A stretch of DNA of 24,191 bases from Deltaproteobacteria bacterium UBA1386 (GCA_002305765.1 DBQU01000092.1:1-24191), one strand, 5' to 3'; counted from the stretch's first letter, positions 6,882 through 15,402 are shown. The notes: generated by a model not told the origin, from the letters alone. Numbers and translations: made by a program.

Positions 6882-8087
6882 TTACTGGAGAATAAGTTTC
6901 TTGAACTTTCTCTTGCCGACCTTGATAACGAACTCGTCTCCGGAAGGAAGGTCTTCGGAAGACATTTTTTGCCCATTTATCGTGACCGCGCCCTGTTTGA
7001 TCATCCGTTTCCCTTCCGACGTTGAGGGTACGAGGCCCATCGTCACCATGAGCTTGGGAAGCCATGTCCCCGCGTCACTTCGCGTCATCCTATCCGTTTC
7101 GATGTCGTCGGGCACCTCTTTGTCCCTGAACATCTTCTCGAAGTTCTCGTGGGCGGCCTCAGCCGCGGACGCGTTGTGGAAACGCGTGATGATCTCCTTC
7201 GCGAAGTCGACCTTCGCCTGCTTCGGGTGGACCGTACCGGCCGCGATGCCCTTCTTCAAGGCATCCAGCGTCTCGAGGGGGATGTCGCTGAGCAGTTCGT
7301 AGTACTTTATCATCAGTTCATCGGAAATGGACATGAGCTTCCCGAACATCTCGTCGGGTGGTTCGTCGATGCCGACGTAGTTCCCATAGCTCTTGCTCAT
7401 CTTGTTCACGCCATCGGTGCCTTCGAGGAGCGGCACGGTGACGAGGACCTGCGATTCCTGGCCGTACGCCTTCTGTATGTCCCTTCCCACGAAGAGGTTG
7501 AATATCTGGTCGTGCCCGCCGAGCTCCACGTCCGCTTCCAACGCGACGGAATCATAGCCCTGGACGAGGGGATAGAGGAATTCGTGGATGCTGATGGGCA
7601 GGTTGTTCTGGTAGCGGTTCCTGAAATCCTCCCGCTCCATGATCCTTGCCATCGTGTACTGGGCACAGAGCCTGATCATGTCGGCGGCGTTGATCCTCTC
7701 GAACCATTCGCTGTTGTAGCGGATCTCTGTCCTCTCCGGGTCGAGTATCTTGAAGACCTGCTTCTTGTAGGTCTCCGCGTTGACCATGATGTCTTCCTTC
7801 GTGAGGGCGGGGCGTGTTTCGCTGCGTCCCGTCGGGTCGCCGATCATCCCGGTAAAGTCACCGATGAGGAATATGGCAATGTGGCCCAGGTCCTGGAATT
7901 GTTTGAGCTTCTGGAGAACCACGGTATGACCGAGATGAAGGTCGGGTGCCGTCGGGTCGAGACCAAGCTTGACTCTCAGCGGCCTTCCTTCCTTCTCCGA
8001 GCGCACGAGCTTGTCCCTGAGCTCCTTCTCGTTGATGAGGTCCACCGCACCGCGCTTGATGACTGCTAACTGCTCTTCGATCCCCAT
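6882..8087 (-). CDS. tyrS: tyrosyl-tRNA synthetase
   Basis: A 401-residue class I synthetase that charges tRNA-Tyr with tyrosine. The HIGH-type motif is HLGH (51-54) after LGLDPTAPDLHLGH. KMSKS is exact at 229-233. A C-terminal S4 RNA-binding domain runs from about residue 340 (SEGKRMIKQGAVTINGQ). The length fits the compact bacterial TyrRS form that ends in S4. It is the last protein gene of the rny-ymdB-tyrS run: 49 bp separate it from ymdB, and no terminator is obvious between them. No T-box-like leader is seen. Confidence 0.96.
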   Translation of the reverse strand: MGIEEQLAVIKRGAVDLINEKELRDKLVRSEKEGRPLRVKLGLDPTAPDLHLGHTVVLQKLKQFQDLGHIAIFLIGDFTGMIGDPTGRSETRPALTKEDIMVNAETYKKQVFKILDPERTEIRYNSEWFERINAADMIRLCAQYTMARIMEREDFRNRYQNNLPISIHEFLYPLVQGYDSVALEADVELGGHDQIFNLFVGRDIQKAYGQESQVLVTVPLLEGTDGVNKMSKSYGNYVGIDEPPDEMFGKLMSISDELMIKYYELLSDIPLETLDALKKGIAAGTVHPKQAKVDFAKEIITRFHNASAAEAAHENFEKMFRDKEVPDDIETDRMTRSDAGTWLPKLMVTMGLVPSTSEGKRMIKQGAVTINGQKMSSEDLPSGDEFVIKVGKRKFKKLILQ

Positions 8088-8136
8088 TGACGTCTCCAGT
8101 ATGATGTTTTTAGAAGATCTGAACTGCGTGACGGAT

Positions 8137-8916
8137 TCAGGCTACTTTTTCCTTGACCCTTTTGATATCGAGGCATCTGTGCCCGTTCCTGTCGATGGTG
8201 AGCAAGACCCCCTGGACCTCGATATCGTCCTTTCCCACCTCGAACTTCTGAGGCATCTGGGTATAGAACCGTTCAAGGACCCCCCTTTTATCCATTCCGA
8301 TGACCGAATCGGCGGGGCCCGTCATGCCCGCGTCGGTGATGTACCCGGTGCCTCTCGGCAGCACCCTGTCGTCCGCGGTCTGAACGTGCGTATGCGTGCC
8401 CATCAGGGCCGTCACCTTTCCGTCGAGGTACCATCCCATGGCTATCTTTTCGGACGTCGCCTCCGCGTGAAAATCGACGATGATCGGCGCATCCGGTCTT
8501 TCCATCTCGAGGAACTCCTCCATGGCCCTGAAGGGGCAATCGAGGGAATTCATGAAGATGCGCCCCTCTATGTTGGCGACACACAGCGAGAGGTCGTTCT
8601 TCCTCACGACCGTATATCCAAAGCCGGGGGTTCCCCGGGGGTAGTTGAGGGGACGGACAACCCTTTTCTCTTCCATCAGAAAGGGTACCACCTCTTTCTT
8701 CTTCCAGACATGGTTGCCCGTGGTGATGGCATCGACACCGAGGGAGAGCATCTCCACCGCCGTCCTGGTGGTTATGCCTATCCCACCCGCGAGGTTCTCG
8801 CCATTTATTACAACAAAATCAGCGCGCGTCTCCTCCAGGTAACGGCCAACGGCCTTCCTTCCCGGCTTCCCGATCACGTCGCCCAGGAAGAGAACTGTAA
8901 ACCGGTCATTTTGCAT
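8137..8916 (-). CDS. ymdB: YmdB-family metallophosphoesterase (TIGR00282 type)
   Basis: A 259-residue dinuclear-metal phosphoesterase. Metal-site motifs are GDVIGKPGR (12-20), NGEN (38-41), TGNHVW, DFHAEATSEK and GTHTHVQTAD. In Bacillus the homologue acts as a cyclic-nucleotide phosphodiesterase that influences RNA levels and biofilm/motility decisions; the role here is inferred only from family. Its start overlaps the end of rny by 11 nt, so the two are translationally coupled. This rny-ymdB order is widely conserved and supports a shared role in RNA metabolism. Confidence 0.93.
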   Translation of the reverse strand: MQNDRFTVLFLGDVIGKPGRKAVGRYLEETRADFVVINGENLAGGIGITTRTAVEMLSLGVDAITTGNHVWKKKEVVPFLMEEKRVVRPLNYPRGTPGFGYTVVRKNDLSLCVANIEGRIFMNSLDCPFRAMEEFLEMERPDAPIIVDFHAEATSEKIAMGWYLDGKVTALMGTHTHVQTADDRVLPRGTGYITDAGMTGPADSVIGMDKRGVLERFYTQMPQKFEVGKDDIEVQGVLLTIDRNGHRCLDIKRVKEKVA

Positions 8917-10462
8917 ATTCTATCGAACGTGTCTCCCTGATCACGACGACCTTGATCTGGCCTGGATAGGACAGATCGGTCTCGATCTTCTTCGCGATGT
9001 CCTTCGACATCATTATGATGTTCTCGTCGCTTACCCTCTCGCTGTTCACGACGATGCGTATCTCTCTGCCCGCCTGTATGGCGTAGGACTTTTCAACACC
9101 CTGGAAGGTATTGGCGATCTTTTCCAGTTCCTGGAGCCTCTTGATATAGGTTTCCAGCATCTCCCTGCGGGCTCCCGGCCTCGCGCCGGAAAGGGCGTCG
9201 GCGGCCTGAACGATCACATCGAGGAGGCTTTTGACCTCAACGTCCTCGTGGTGGGCGAGAATGGAATGGATGATCTCGTCGCTCTCCCCGTACTTTCTTG
9301 CCAGGTCAGCCCCTATCGTCGCATGGGAGCCCTCGATCTCGTGGTCGACGGCCTTTCCGATATCGTGAAGGAGCCCCGCCCTCTTCGCCTCCTTGACGCT
9401 CACCTTCAGTTCCGAGGCAATGGCCCCGCAGATGAAGGCCACCTCCAGGGAGTGCTGGTAGATGTTCTGGGCGTAACTGCTACGGAACTTGAGTCTTCCC
9501 AGAAGTTTGACGAGCTCGGGGTGAACGTTGTGGATCCCGAGGTCGAACACCGCCTGTTCGCCGGCCTCCTTGATCTTCTCCTCCATCTCCTCGGCAACCT
9601 TGGAGACGATCTCCTCGATCCGGGCGGGGTGTATCCTGCCGTCGCTTATGAGCTTTGCGATGGCGATCCTTGCGACCTCCCTCCGTACGGGGTTGAAGCA
9701 GGAAAGAATGACCTCTTCGGGGGTGTCGTCGATGATGATATCCACGCCCGTCGCGGCCTCCAGGGCCCTGATGTTACGCCCCTCACGACCTATGATCCTG
9801 CCCTTCATCTCCTCGTTCGGCAGGGGAACCACGGAAACGGTATCCTCGCCGACGTATTCACCGGCATACCTCTGGATGGCAAAAGCTATGATCTCCTTCG
9901 CCTTCTTGTCCGCCTTCTCCCTGGCTTCCTCTTCGATCTTTTTGATCATCTTCATCGATTCGTAGCGGGCCTCTTCCTCCATGGCCGTCACGAGCATCTT
10001 CTTTGCCTCTTCTCCCGTCATGCCCGATATCTTCTCGAGCTGCTCCCTCGACCGGGCAACCAGGCTTTCCTGCTCTCTTATCCTGCCTTCGAGGTGATTC
10101 TGCCTGTTCGACATCTCGCGGTCCTTCCGCGACAGTTCTTCTTCTTTCTTGTCAAGGGCATCCAGCTTCTTGTCTATATTCAGCTCTTTCTGGGAAAGCC
10201 TGCGCTCGGTGTTCTGCATCTCCACCTTGCGCGCCTTCACCTCCTGTTCTATCTCATTGCGGGCCTGAAGGACAATGTCCTTCGCCTGAATGGAAGCCTC
10301 CCGCATGACAACGTCGGCCTCTTTCTTCGCGTCGTCGAGGATCTTCTTTCCGATCTTGTCGTATTCGCCTACTTTTTTCTGATGGATAAGCTTGGTAAGA
10401 AAAAAGCCGATGAAGAGCGCTATAACAAAAGCAATAACGGCTATGACGATTGTATTCACCAC
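8906..10462 (-). CDS. rny: ribonuclease Y
   Basis: A 518-residue membrane-anchored endoribonuclease that starts mRNA decay. Order of parts: N-terminal membrane helix (about 3-25), long charged coiled coil (about 35-190), KH domain with GRIIGREGRN (221-230), and HD domain with HD at 366-367 in LLHDIGK plus a later HHED. The length matches the family. Two GTG codons are adjacent at the start (10462 and 10459). AGGGGG sits only 2 nt before the first, so the second GTG may be the one used. The upstream 170 bp are AT-rich, follow the 6S RNA and contain a 7-bp inverted repeat (CAATATA/TATATTG, 10526-10559); no good -35/-10 pair was found. Confidence 0.96.
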   Translation of the reverse strand: MVNTIVIAVIAFVIALFIGFFLTKLIHQKKVGEYDKIGKKILDDAKKEADVVMREASIQAKDIVLQARNEIEQEVKARKVEMQNTERRLSQKELNIDKKLDALDKKEEELSRKDREMSNRQNHLEGRIREQESLVARSREQLEKISGMTGEEAKKMLVTAMEEEARYESMKMIKKIEEEAREKADKKAKEIIAFAIQRYAGEYVGEDTVSVVPLPNEEMKGRIIGREGRNIRALEAATGVDIIIDDTPEEVILSCFNPVRREVARIAIAKLISDGRIHPARIEEIVSKVAEEMEEKIKEAGEQAVFDLGIHNVHPELVKLLGRLKFRSSYAQNIYQHSLEVAFICGAIASELKVSVKEAKRAGLLHDIGKAVDHEIEGSHATIGADLARKYGESDEIIHSILAHHEDVEVKSLLDVIVQAADALSGARPGARREMLETYIKRLQELEKIANTFQGVEKSYAIQAGREIRIVVNSERVSDENIIMMSKDIAKKIETDLSYPGQIKVVVIRETRSIEYAK

Positions 10463-10634
10463 GACCCCCTAATATATCTCAATATTATTAAGGGGGTGCA
10501 ATCAAAAGGAAAGAAAGGGCATTAACAATATAGACATAAAATCTTAAATCTTTATATTGAATACCCCTCCATGACGGCTCGAAGTTTATTTATGTCAAAC
10601 CTCTGTTTCCTTGAGCATTACCCCTTAAAATTAG

Positions 10635-10815
10635 CCCCGCAGATGCCGTGTAGACGATATGTCTTGAACCTCGTGTTCACGTGGGTGTCGTTATACTGCT
10701 TCAGGCTTCTCACTCGAGGTGGGCATGCACACCGCAGCAGGGAACGCCTCCCGGTGTTGAGGTGTTGGCTCACAGCCTACCGCCTATCACGTACACCGCA
10801 GGGAACATCTATATT
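10635..10815 (-). ncRNA. ssrS: 6S RNA
   Basis: A non-coding RNA that binds sigma-70 RNA polymerase and mimics an open promoter. Directly after zapA, as in E. coli, the minus strand carries recognisable 6S blocks: AGATGTTCCC at the 5' side, GTGAGCC, TGCATGC, GAGAAGCCTGAA, CGACAC and GGTTCAAG, then GGCATCT at the 3' side. These occur in the same order and spacing as in the E. coli RNA. The terminal stem can form: AGATG (10806-10810) with CATCT (10641-10645), then GTGTA/TACAC and GATA/TATC. About 180 nt is the normal size. The 5' part lies inside the last codons of zapA, so it may be processed from the zapA transcript. Exact ends are estimates. Confidence 0.87.
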
Positions 10816-11076
10816 TTCAATATCTTCGAACTTTTTGATAAGTCGAAGAGTCCTTCCGTCCACGCTCTCTACCTGTTGCTTCATCTCCAGGTATTCGTCA
10901 GCCAGTTCCATCATTGCCATGATCACCGCGTTCAGGGTATTGACTATACCGTACCGCGTCACGACACGGTCGATCTTGTCGCCTACAAAGCGGGCATCGC
11001 GCTTTATCCTCTCATCATCCTCCCCGACGAAAGTAAAAGGCTGTTTCAGGATGGTCACTTCAACCTTTTTCTCCAT
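10777..11076 (-). CDS. zapA: cell division protein ZapA
   Basis: A 99-residue cytosolic protein that bundles FtsZ filaments at the division ring. The N-terminal beta/alpha globular part (KKVEVTILKQPFTFVGEDDE) is followed by ARFVGDKIDRV and a long coiled-coil helix, as in ZapA. Its ATG is 8 nt after the stop of the ZapB-like gene, with AGGGGA overlapping that stop. The last dozen codons overlap the predicted 5' end of 6S RNA, so the C-terminal tail (about NIDVPCGVRDRR) is constrained by, or is a by-product of, the RNA. Confidence 0.9.
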   Translation of the reverse strand: MEKKVEVTILKQPFTFVGEDDERIKRDARFVGDKIDRVVTRYGIVNTLNAVIMAMMELADEYLEMKQQVESVDGRTLRLIKKFEDIENIDVPCGVRDRR

Positions 11077-11084
11077 GGAATCCC

Positions 11085-11339
11085 CTAAATCTCTACTCTT
11101 TCTACTTTTTCGAGTATTTTCTGGACCTTTTCGATGAGTAATTCCCGCTCGCCCCGAATCTCCGAGATCTTCCCCTGCAGATCCCTATCGCTGCTCTGAA
11201 ACGACTCAATCTCGGCCTTCAACCTCTCGTTCTCTTCCTTCATAACGCGGTAGCCTTCGATGAGCCGGTCGATCTTTTCTTCCAGTTCTTCTATGCGGTT
11301 TACGTTAATTACCTCTTTATTTATACTGAAAATTTCCAT
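11085..11339 (-). CDS. ZapB-like short coiled-coil protein
   Basis: An 84-residue protein that is almost wholly coiled coil (about 14-82; heptads such as RIEELEEKIDRLIEGY and RELLIEKVQKILEKVE). It has no signal or membrane segment. Placement directly before zapA, with an 8-nt gap, suggests a ZapB-type partner of ZapA at the FtsZ ring. Sequence of such short coiled coils cannot prove this. Its ATG is 6 nt after the prfB stop, with no good Shine-Dalgarno site at normal spacing, so it may depend on coupling to prfB. Confidence 0.7.
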   Translation of the reverse strand: MEIFSINKEVINVNRIEELEEKIDRLIEGYRVMKEENERLKAEIESFQSSDRDLQGKISEIRGERELLIEKVQKILEKVERVEI

Positions 11340-11345
11340 ATCTAG

Positions 11346-12465
11346 CTAATTATCCTTCCTTTTCTGATCGAAAGTCAAGTACAAAAGGTATTCCTTAATA
11401 AAAGCATCGATATCCCCGTCAAGCACCGCGTCGGCATTATGTTCCTCATGTTTCGTCCTGTGATCCTTGATGAGCCTGTACGGATGAAGAACATAGGAGC
11501 GTATCTGGCTTCCCCAGGCTATGTCCTTCTTTTCCTTGTTCAGGGAATCCATCTTCTCTTCCTGTTTTTTCTTCTCCAGTTCATAGATCCTGGACTTCAG
11601 GATGGCCATGGCCATGGCCTTGTTCTTGTGCTGGGACCGCTCGTTCTGGCATTGTACGACGATGCCCGTGGGGAGATGGGTGATCCTCACCGCCGAATCG
11701 GTCCTGTTGACGTGCTGGCCGCCGGGACCACTCGACCTGTACGTATCTATACGCAGGTCCTCTTCCCTGATGTCGACCTGTATGTCCTCCGATATCTCGG
11801 GATAGGCGTAAACGGAGGCAAAGGAGGTGTGCCGCCGGTTATTGGCGTCGTAGGGCGAGACCCTGACGAGACGGTGGATGCCATTCTCGCACTTGAGATA
11901 GCCGTATGCGTGCTTACCCGACACCACGAAGGTGACATTCTTGACGCCCGCCTCTTCACCGGGCAGCAGGTCGACGACCTGGGTTTCAAATCCCTTCTTT
12001 TCCGCCCACTTCAGGTACATCCTGAAGAGCATCTCCGCCCAATCCTGGGCTTCGGTCCCCCCTGCCCCGGAGTTGATGAAGATGATGGCGTTGTTGTCGT
12101 CGTTCTCGCCGGAGAGCATCCTCTCGATCTCGTAGGACCCCAGAGATTCTTCGAGGGAACCGACCCGGCCGACAAGCTCCTCCATATCCTTCGAATCTTC
12201 TGCTTCCCGAATGAAATCGCTGAGTATGAGGATCTCCTCGAGCTCTTCTTCCTTTTTCTGCCAGTTCTTTATCTCTTCATCGACCCGCGAACGGTCCCTC
12301 AGGATCCTCTGGGCCTTTTCCTGGTCGTCCCAGAACGCGGCCTCGGAGATCTGCCTGTCGAATTCCGTCAGCTTTTCGTTGAGTTGAGGCAGGTCAAAGA
12401 TAACCTCTGAGTGAGCGGATGCGCTCCTGAAGCTCGTCTATCTTTCCCCTGAGTTCGTCTATCAT
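11346..12465 (-). CDS. prfB: peptide chain release factor 2 (programmed +1 frameshift)
   Basis: Release factor for UGA and UAA. The first frame runs ATG (12465) to an in-frame TGA (12394-12396) after 23 codons. A +1 shift at CTT-TGA-C continues in the second frame to the TAG at 11346, giving 372 residues against 365 in E. coli. N-terminal residues are MIDELRGKIDELQERIRSLRGYL, then DLPQLNEKL. The peptidyl-transferase motif GGQ is at 248-250. The stop-codon recognition tripeptide, normally SPF, reads SPY (203-205) in VRVSPYDANNRRHTSF. The gene begins 27 nt after icd, with GGTAAGAG as ribosome site. Without the frameshift the gene appears to start late (12185), losing about 93 residues. Confidence 0.95.
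12393..12408 (-). promoter_or_regulatory. prfB programmed +1 frameshift site
   Basis: Minus-strand AGAGGTTATCTTTGAC contains a Shine-Dalgarno-like GAGGT, the slippery CTT codon, the in-frame UGA and the following C. This matches the canonical RF2 autoregulatory site except that the upstream element is AGAGGT rather than AGGGGG. Low RF2 lets the ribosome shift +1 and make more RF2. Confidence 0.95.
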
Positions 12466-12492
12466 ATCTCTTACCTTCCCTGTGTCTCTATA

Positions 12493-13641
12493 TTATACCC
12501 CGGAGCCGGACAGTCTCTCCACGACCGCCCTGCCGTATTCCGAACACTTCACGGCCTTTCCATCCCGGACCTGACGCGCCAGGTCGTACGTCATGACCCC
12601 CGCCTGTATCGTCTCTTCAACGGCACGGCGGATCGCCTCCCCCGTCGCCGCCATCCCTATGTGGTCGAAGAGCATCGCCCCCGACAGGATAAAGGACGTG
12701 GGGTTCACCATGTCCTGACCCGCGTACTTCGGAGCGCTCCCGTGTGTGGGCTCGAATATCGCCACATCGTCGCCGATATTCGCCCCCGGAGCGACACCGA
12801 GGCCGCCGATCAGGGCTGCGCAGGCATCGGACAGGTAGTCGCCGTTGAGGTTCGGGCACAGCAGGACATCATACTCTCCGGGCCTCGCGATGACCTGCAT
12901 GAACATGTTGTCCGCGATCCTGTCGTTGATGGGTATCTTCCCCTCGGCACCCTCGGCCGAGACATCATCGAACTCCCCTGCTGTCTCGTAGGCCCACTCA
13001 CGGAACGCGCCCTCGGTGTATTTCATGATGTTTCCCTTGTGAACGATGGTGATGGCCCTCCTACGCGCCTTTACCGCCCAGTCGACCGCCCATCTGACGA
13101 ACCGCCGGGTGCCGGCCCGGCTCATGGGTTTTATCCCAATACCGCTGTCGGGATCCACCTCCACACCCATCACGTTGCGCAGGAACTCGATCACGGTCCT
13201 GGCCTCCGCCGTTCCCCCTTTCCATTCTATGCCCCGGTAGAGGTCCTCGGTATTCTCCCTGAAGATCACCATGTCCACCGCCTGAGGGTTCACAAGGGGG
13301 CTCGGCAGGCCTCTGAACCAGCGTATCGGCCGAATACAAACGTAGAGATCGAACCTCTGCCGCAGGTAGACGTTGACACTCCGGAAACCTCCGCCGACAG
13401 GCGTGGTCAAAGGCCCCTTCAGGGCGATCGCGTTCTCCATGATCGCATCGACCGTCTCCTGTGGCAGGAGGACGTTCTGGGAATCGAGGGCCTTCAGCCC
13501 CGCGAGCAGAGGGATCCATTCTACGCGTTTCGCGCCATCCGTCGTCTTGAGGACCGCCTCCTCGAAGATCTCCCGTGAGGCGTTCCATATATCCTCGCCC
13601 GTACCATCACCGGCGATCACAGGTATCCTGATGCTGTCCAT
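12493..13641 (-). CDS. icd: isocitrate dehydrogenase, NADP-type
   Basis: A 382-residue member of the isocitrate/isopropylmalate dehydrogenase family, very close in pattern to E. coli Icd. It oxidatively decarboxylates isocitrate to 2-oxoglutarate. Visible are PVGGGFRSVN with Ser88 (equivalent of the regulatory Ser113), VIFRENTEDLY, HKGNIMKYTEG and NLNGDYLSD. The NADP determinants K305-Y306 (APKYAG) and Y352/R356 (TYDLAR) match E. coli K344, Y345, Y391 and R395, so NADP use is predicted. The ATG at 13641 shares its A with the TGA of the upstream small hydratase subunit; an upstream TTG would add one residue. It is the last enzyme of the citrate-to-2-oxoglutarate unit. No AceK-like kinase is in view. 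Confidence 0.93.
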   Translation of the reverse strand: MDSIRIPVIAGDGTGEDIWNASREIFEEAVLKTTDGAKRVEWIPLLAGLKALDSQNVLLPQETVDAIMENAIALKGPLTTPVGGGFRSVNVYLRQRFDLYVCIRPIRWFRGLPSPLVNPQAVDMVIFRENTEDLYRGIEWKGGTAEARTVIEFLRNVMGVEVDPDSGIGIKPMSRAGTRRFVRWAVDWAVKARRRAITIVHKGNIMKYTEGAFREWAYETAGEFDDVSAEGAEGKIPINDRIADNMFMQVIARPGEYDVLLCPNLNGDYLSDACAALIGGLGVAPGANIGDDVAIFEPTHGSAPKYAGQDMVNPTSFILSGAMLFDHIGMAATGEAIRRAVEETIQAGVMTYDLARQVRDGKAVKCSEYGRAVVERLSGSGV

Positions 13642-14138
13642 CAAATGGTGAACCCCCCGTGCTTTTTTATGTAGTGATCAAGACCGCCTTCATCCAGTAT
13701 GCTCCGCATGATTGCCGGCAGGGGAGCGAACCGCTTCGTTTCACCCTTCGTGATGTTCGTGAGCGATCCCTCATCGAGGCCGATCTCGAGCTCATCGCCC
13801 TCGCTTATCCCGTCGACGGGACAGATGATGGCTGCGAGACCCACGTTGATCGCATTCCGGTAGAAGATGCGGGCGAACGAAGGGGCCACTATCGCGTCTA
13901 TGCCGGCCATCTTTATGATAAGTGGGGCATGCTCCCTGCTTGAACCGAGGCCGAAATTCCTTCCCCCGACGATCACGTCACCCTTCGCTATCCTCTCGGA
14001 GAAACCGGGTGCGATGTCGTCAAAGACATGCTTTTTCAGCTCCTCCAGATTTGACCGCAGGTGATAGAAACGCCCGGGGATGATGTGGTCCGTCGAAATA
14101 TCGTCACCGAAGATCCATGCCTTGCCTTTTATGGTCAT
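13641..14138 (-). CDS. aconitase-family hydratase, small (LeuD-like) subunit
   Basis: A 165-residue swivel domain of a two-subunit hydro-lyase. Recognisable are KAWIFGDDISTDHIIPGRF, GGRNFGLGSSREHAP and SFARIFYRNAINVGL. The substrate loop reads FYHLRS, with Arg where homoaconitase/aconitase-like small subunits have YLRT and isopropylmalate isomerases have hydrophobic residues. That favours a tricarboxylate (citrate/isocitrate) substrate. The ATG at 14138 overlaps the large-subunit stop by 4 nt (ATGA). A longer open frame to 14324 overlaps the large subunit and is not used. With icd directly downstream and a citrate-synthase-like gene upstream, a role as aconitase is inferred. Confidence 0.85.
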   Translation of the reverse strand: MTIKGKAWIFGDDISTDHIIPGRFYHLRSNLEELKKHVFDDIAPGFSERIAKGDVIVGGRNFGLGSSREHAPLIIKMAGIDAIVAPSFARIFYRNAINVGLAAIICPVDGISEGDELEIGLDEGSLTNITKGETKRFAPLPAIMRSILDEGGLDHYIKKHGGFTI

Positions 14139-15400
14139 CGCAGAACCTCCCTCGGATCGGAGATCTTCCCCGCGAGCGCGCTTGCCGCCGCTGTTGCCGG
14201 GGACGCGAGGACGATGCCCGACTCCGGGTTGCCCATCCTGCCCAGAAAATTCCTGTTCGACGTTGCGACGCATATCTCGCCCTTGCCGAGGATACCCTGG
14301 TGCAGGCCGATGCAGGGCCCGCAACCGGGGGGCAGTATGGTCGCCCCGGCGTTGAGAAGAGCCTCCAGAATCCCCTCTCTCAAGGCCGCGCGGTACACGT
14401 CCCGTGACGCGGGACCGACCAGGAGGCGCACTCCCGGGTGCTTCTTCCGGCCCGCCAGAACCTGTGCCGCGACCCTCAGGTCCTCTATCCTCCCATTGGT
14501 GCAGGAACCGATGAAGACCTGGTGCACGGTCATGCCGCGAACCTCGCTGTCGTCGACGGCGCGCGTGTTGTCGACGGTATGAGGAAGGCTCACGATGGGT
14601 GCCAGCCGACCGAGGTCCATGTCGAATACCTTCTCATATACCGCGTCTCCGTCGGGTGCGATCTCAACGAAGGAACCTTCCCGACCGTTCCGGCCGAGGT
14701 AGGCCCGGGTCACTTCATCCGACGGGAAAAGCCCGCACTTCGCTCCGGCCTCCACGGCCATGTTCGAGACAGTCATCCTGTCCTCGATCTCCATGGACGC
14801 CACCGCCTCCCCCGAGAACTCCATCGCCTTGTAGGTCGCACCGTCGGCGCCTATCATGCCTATGATCTTAAGGATGAGGTCTTTCGGGAAGACGCCCCTT
14901 GGAAAGGTCCCGGAAAGACGGAAGAGAAAGCTCTCGGGGACCCTCATCCAGGTCTTGCCAAGGCCCATCGCCGTCGCGATGTCCGTGGAGCCCATTCCCG
15001 TGGAAAAGGATGCCAGAGCACCCCCCGTGCAGGTGTGCGAGTCGGCCCCAACCAGTACCTCACCGGGCACGAGAACACCCTCGGACATGAGCTGGTGACA
15101 GATGCCCTCTCCCACATCGCTCACGTTCGCGCCGAAGCGCGCCGCGAAGTCCTTTATCATCATATGGTCGTTGGAAAGTTCCATCCGGGGGCTCGGCGAT
15201 GCGTGATCGATGAAGAAGGTGACCCTTGACCCGTCGAAAAGCCTTTCAAAGCCCATGTCCCCGAATTTCCTGATGGCGAGCGGCGCCGTTCCATCCTGCA
15301 GAAGTATCCTGTCCACATTGACAACGACGTAACTGCCCTGCGACGCTTCGCCGCCCATGTTCCTGCCAAGTATCTTCTCTGCCAGAGTCCTGCCCTTCAC
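14135..15400 (-). CDS. aconitase-family hydratase, large (LeuC-like) 4Fe-4S subunit
   Basis: A 421-residue protein of the bacterial/archaeal LeuC/homoaconitase class. It starts MKGRTLAEKILGR and has VGADSHTCTGGALASF. Iron-sulfur ligands are in GSCTNG (about 300) and PGCGPC (about 360). By family it would be called 3-isopropylmalate dehydratase; its place between a citrate-synthase-like gene and NADP-isocitrate dehydrogenase makes aconitase more likely. GTG start with GGAGG 8 nt upstream, lying 2 nt after the upstream gene's stop. No leuA/leuB partner is nearby. The cluster makes the enzyme oxygen-sensitive, in keeping with an anaerobe. Confidence 0.87.
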   Translation of the reverse strand: MKGRTLAEKILGRNMGGEASQGSYVVVNVDRILLQDGTAPLAIRKFGDMGFERLFDGSRVTFFIDHASPSPRMELSNDHMMIKDFAARFGANVSDVGEGICHQLMSEGVLVPGEVLVGADSHTCTGGALASFSTGMGSTDIATAMGLGKTWMRVPESFLFRLSGTFPRGVFPKDLILKIIGMIGADGATYKAMEFSGEAVASMEIEDRMTVSNMAVEAGAKCGLFPSDEVTRAYLGRNGREGSFVEIAPDGDAVYEKVFDMDLGRLAPIVSLPHTVDNTRAVDDSEVRGMTVHQVFIGSCTNGRIEDLRVAAQVLAGRKKHPGVRLLVGPASRDVYRAALREGILEALLNAGATILPPGCGPCIGLHQGILGKGEICVATSNRNFLGRMGNPESGIVLASPATAAASALAGKISDPREVLR

Positions 15401-15402
15401 CG

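Noticed and set aside
10570..10598. Minus-strand TTGACA upstream of rny as a promoter.
   Set aside because: No -10-like sequence occurs 16-18 nt downstream.
12488..12500. TATAAT at the icd stop as a possible prfB promoter.
   Set aside because: No -35 and no extended -10 at proper distance; co-transcription with icd is simpler.
14139..14324. N-terminal extension of the small hydratase subunit.
   Set aside because: It overlaps the large subunit; the ATG at 14138 gives the family N-terminus and a normal ATGA overlap.
13641..15400. LeuC/LeuD-like pair as a leucine-biosynthesis isopropylmalate isomerase.
   Set aside because: The next gene is an Icd with E. coli-type residues rather than LeuB, and the small-subunit loop has Arg; aconitase fits better, though not proven.
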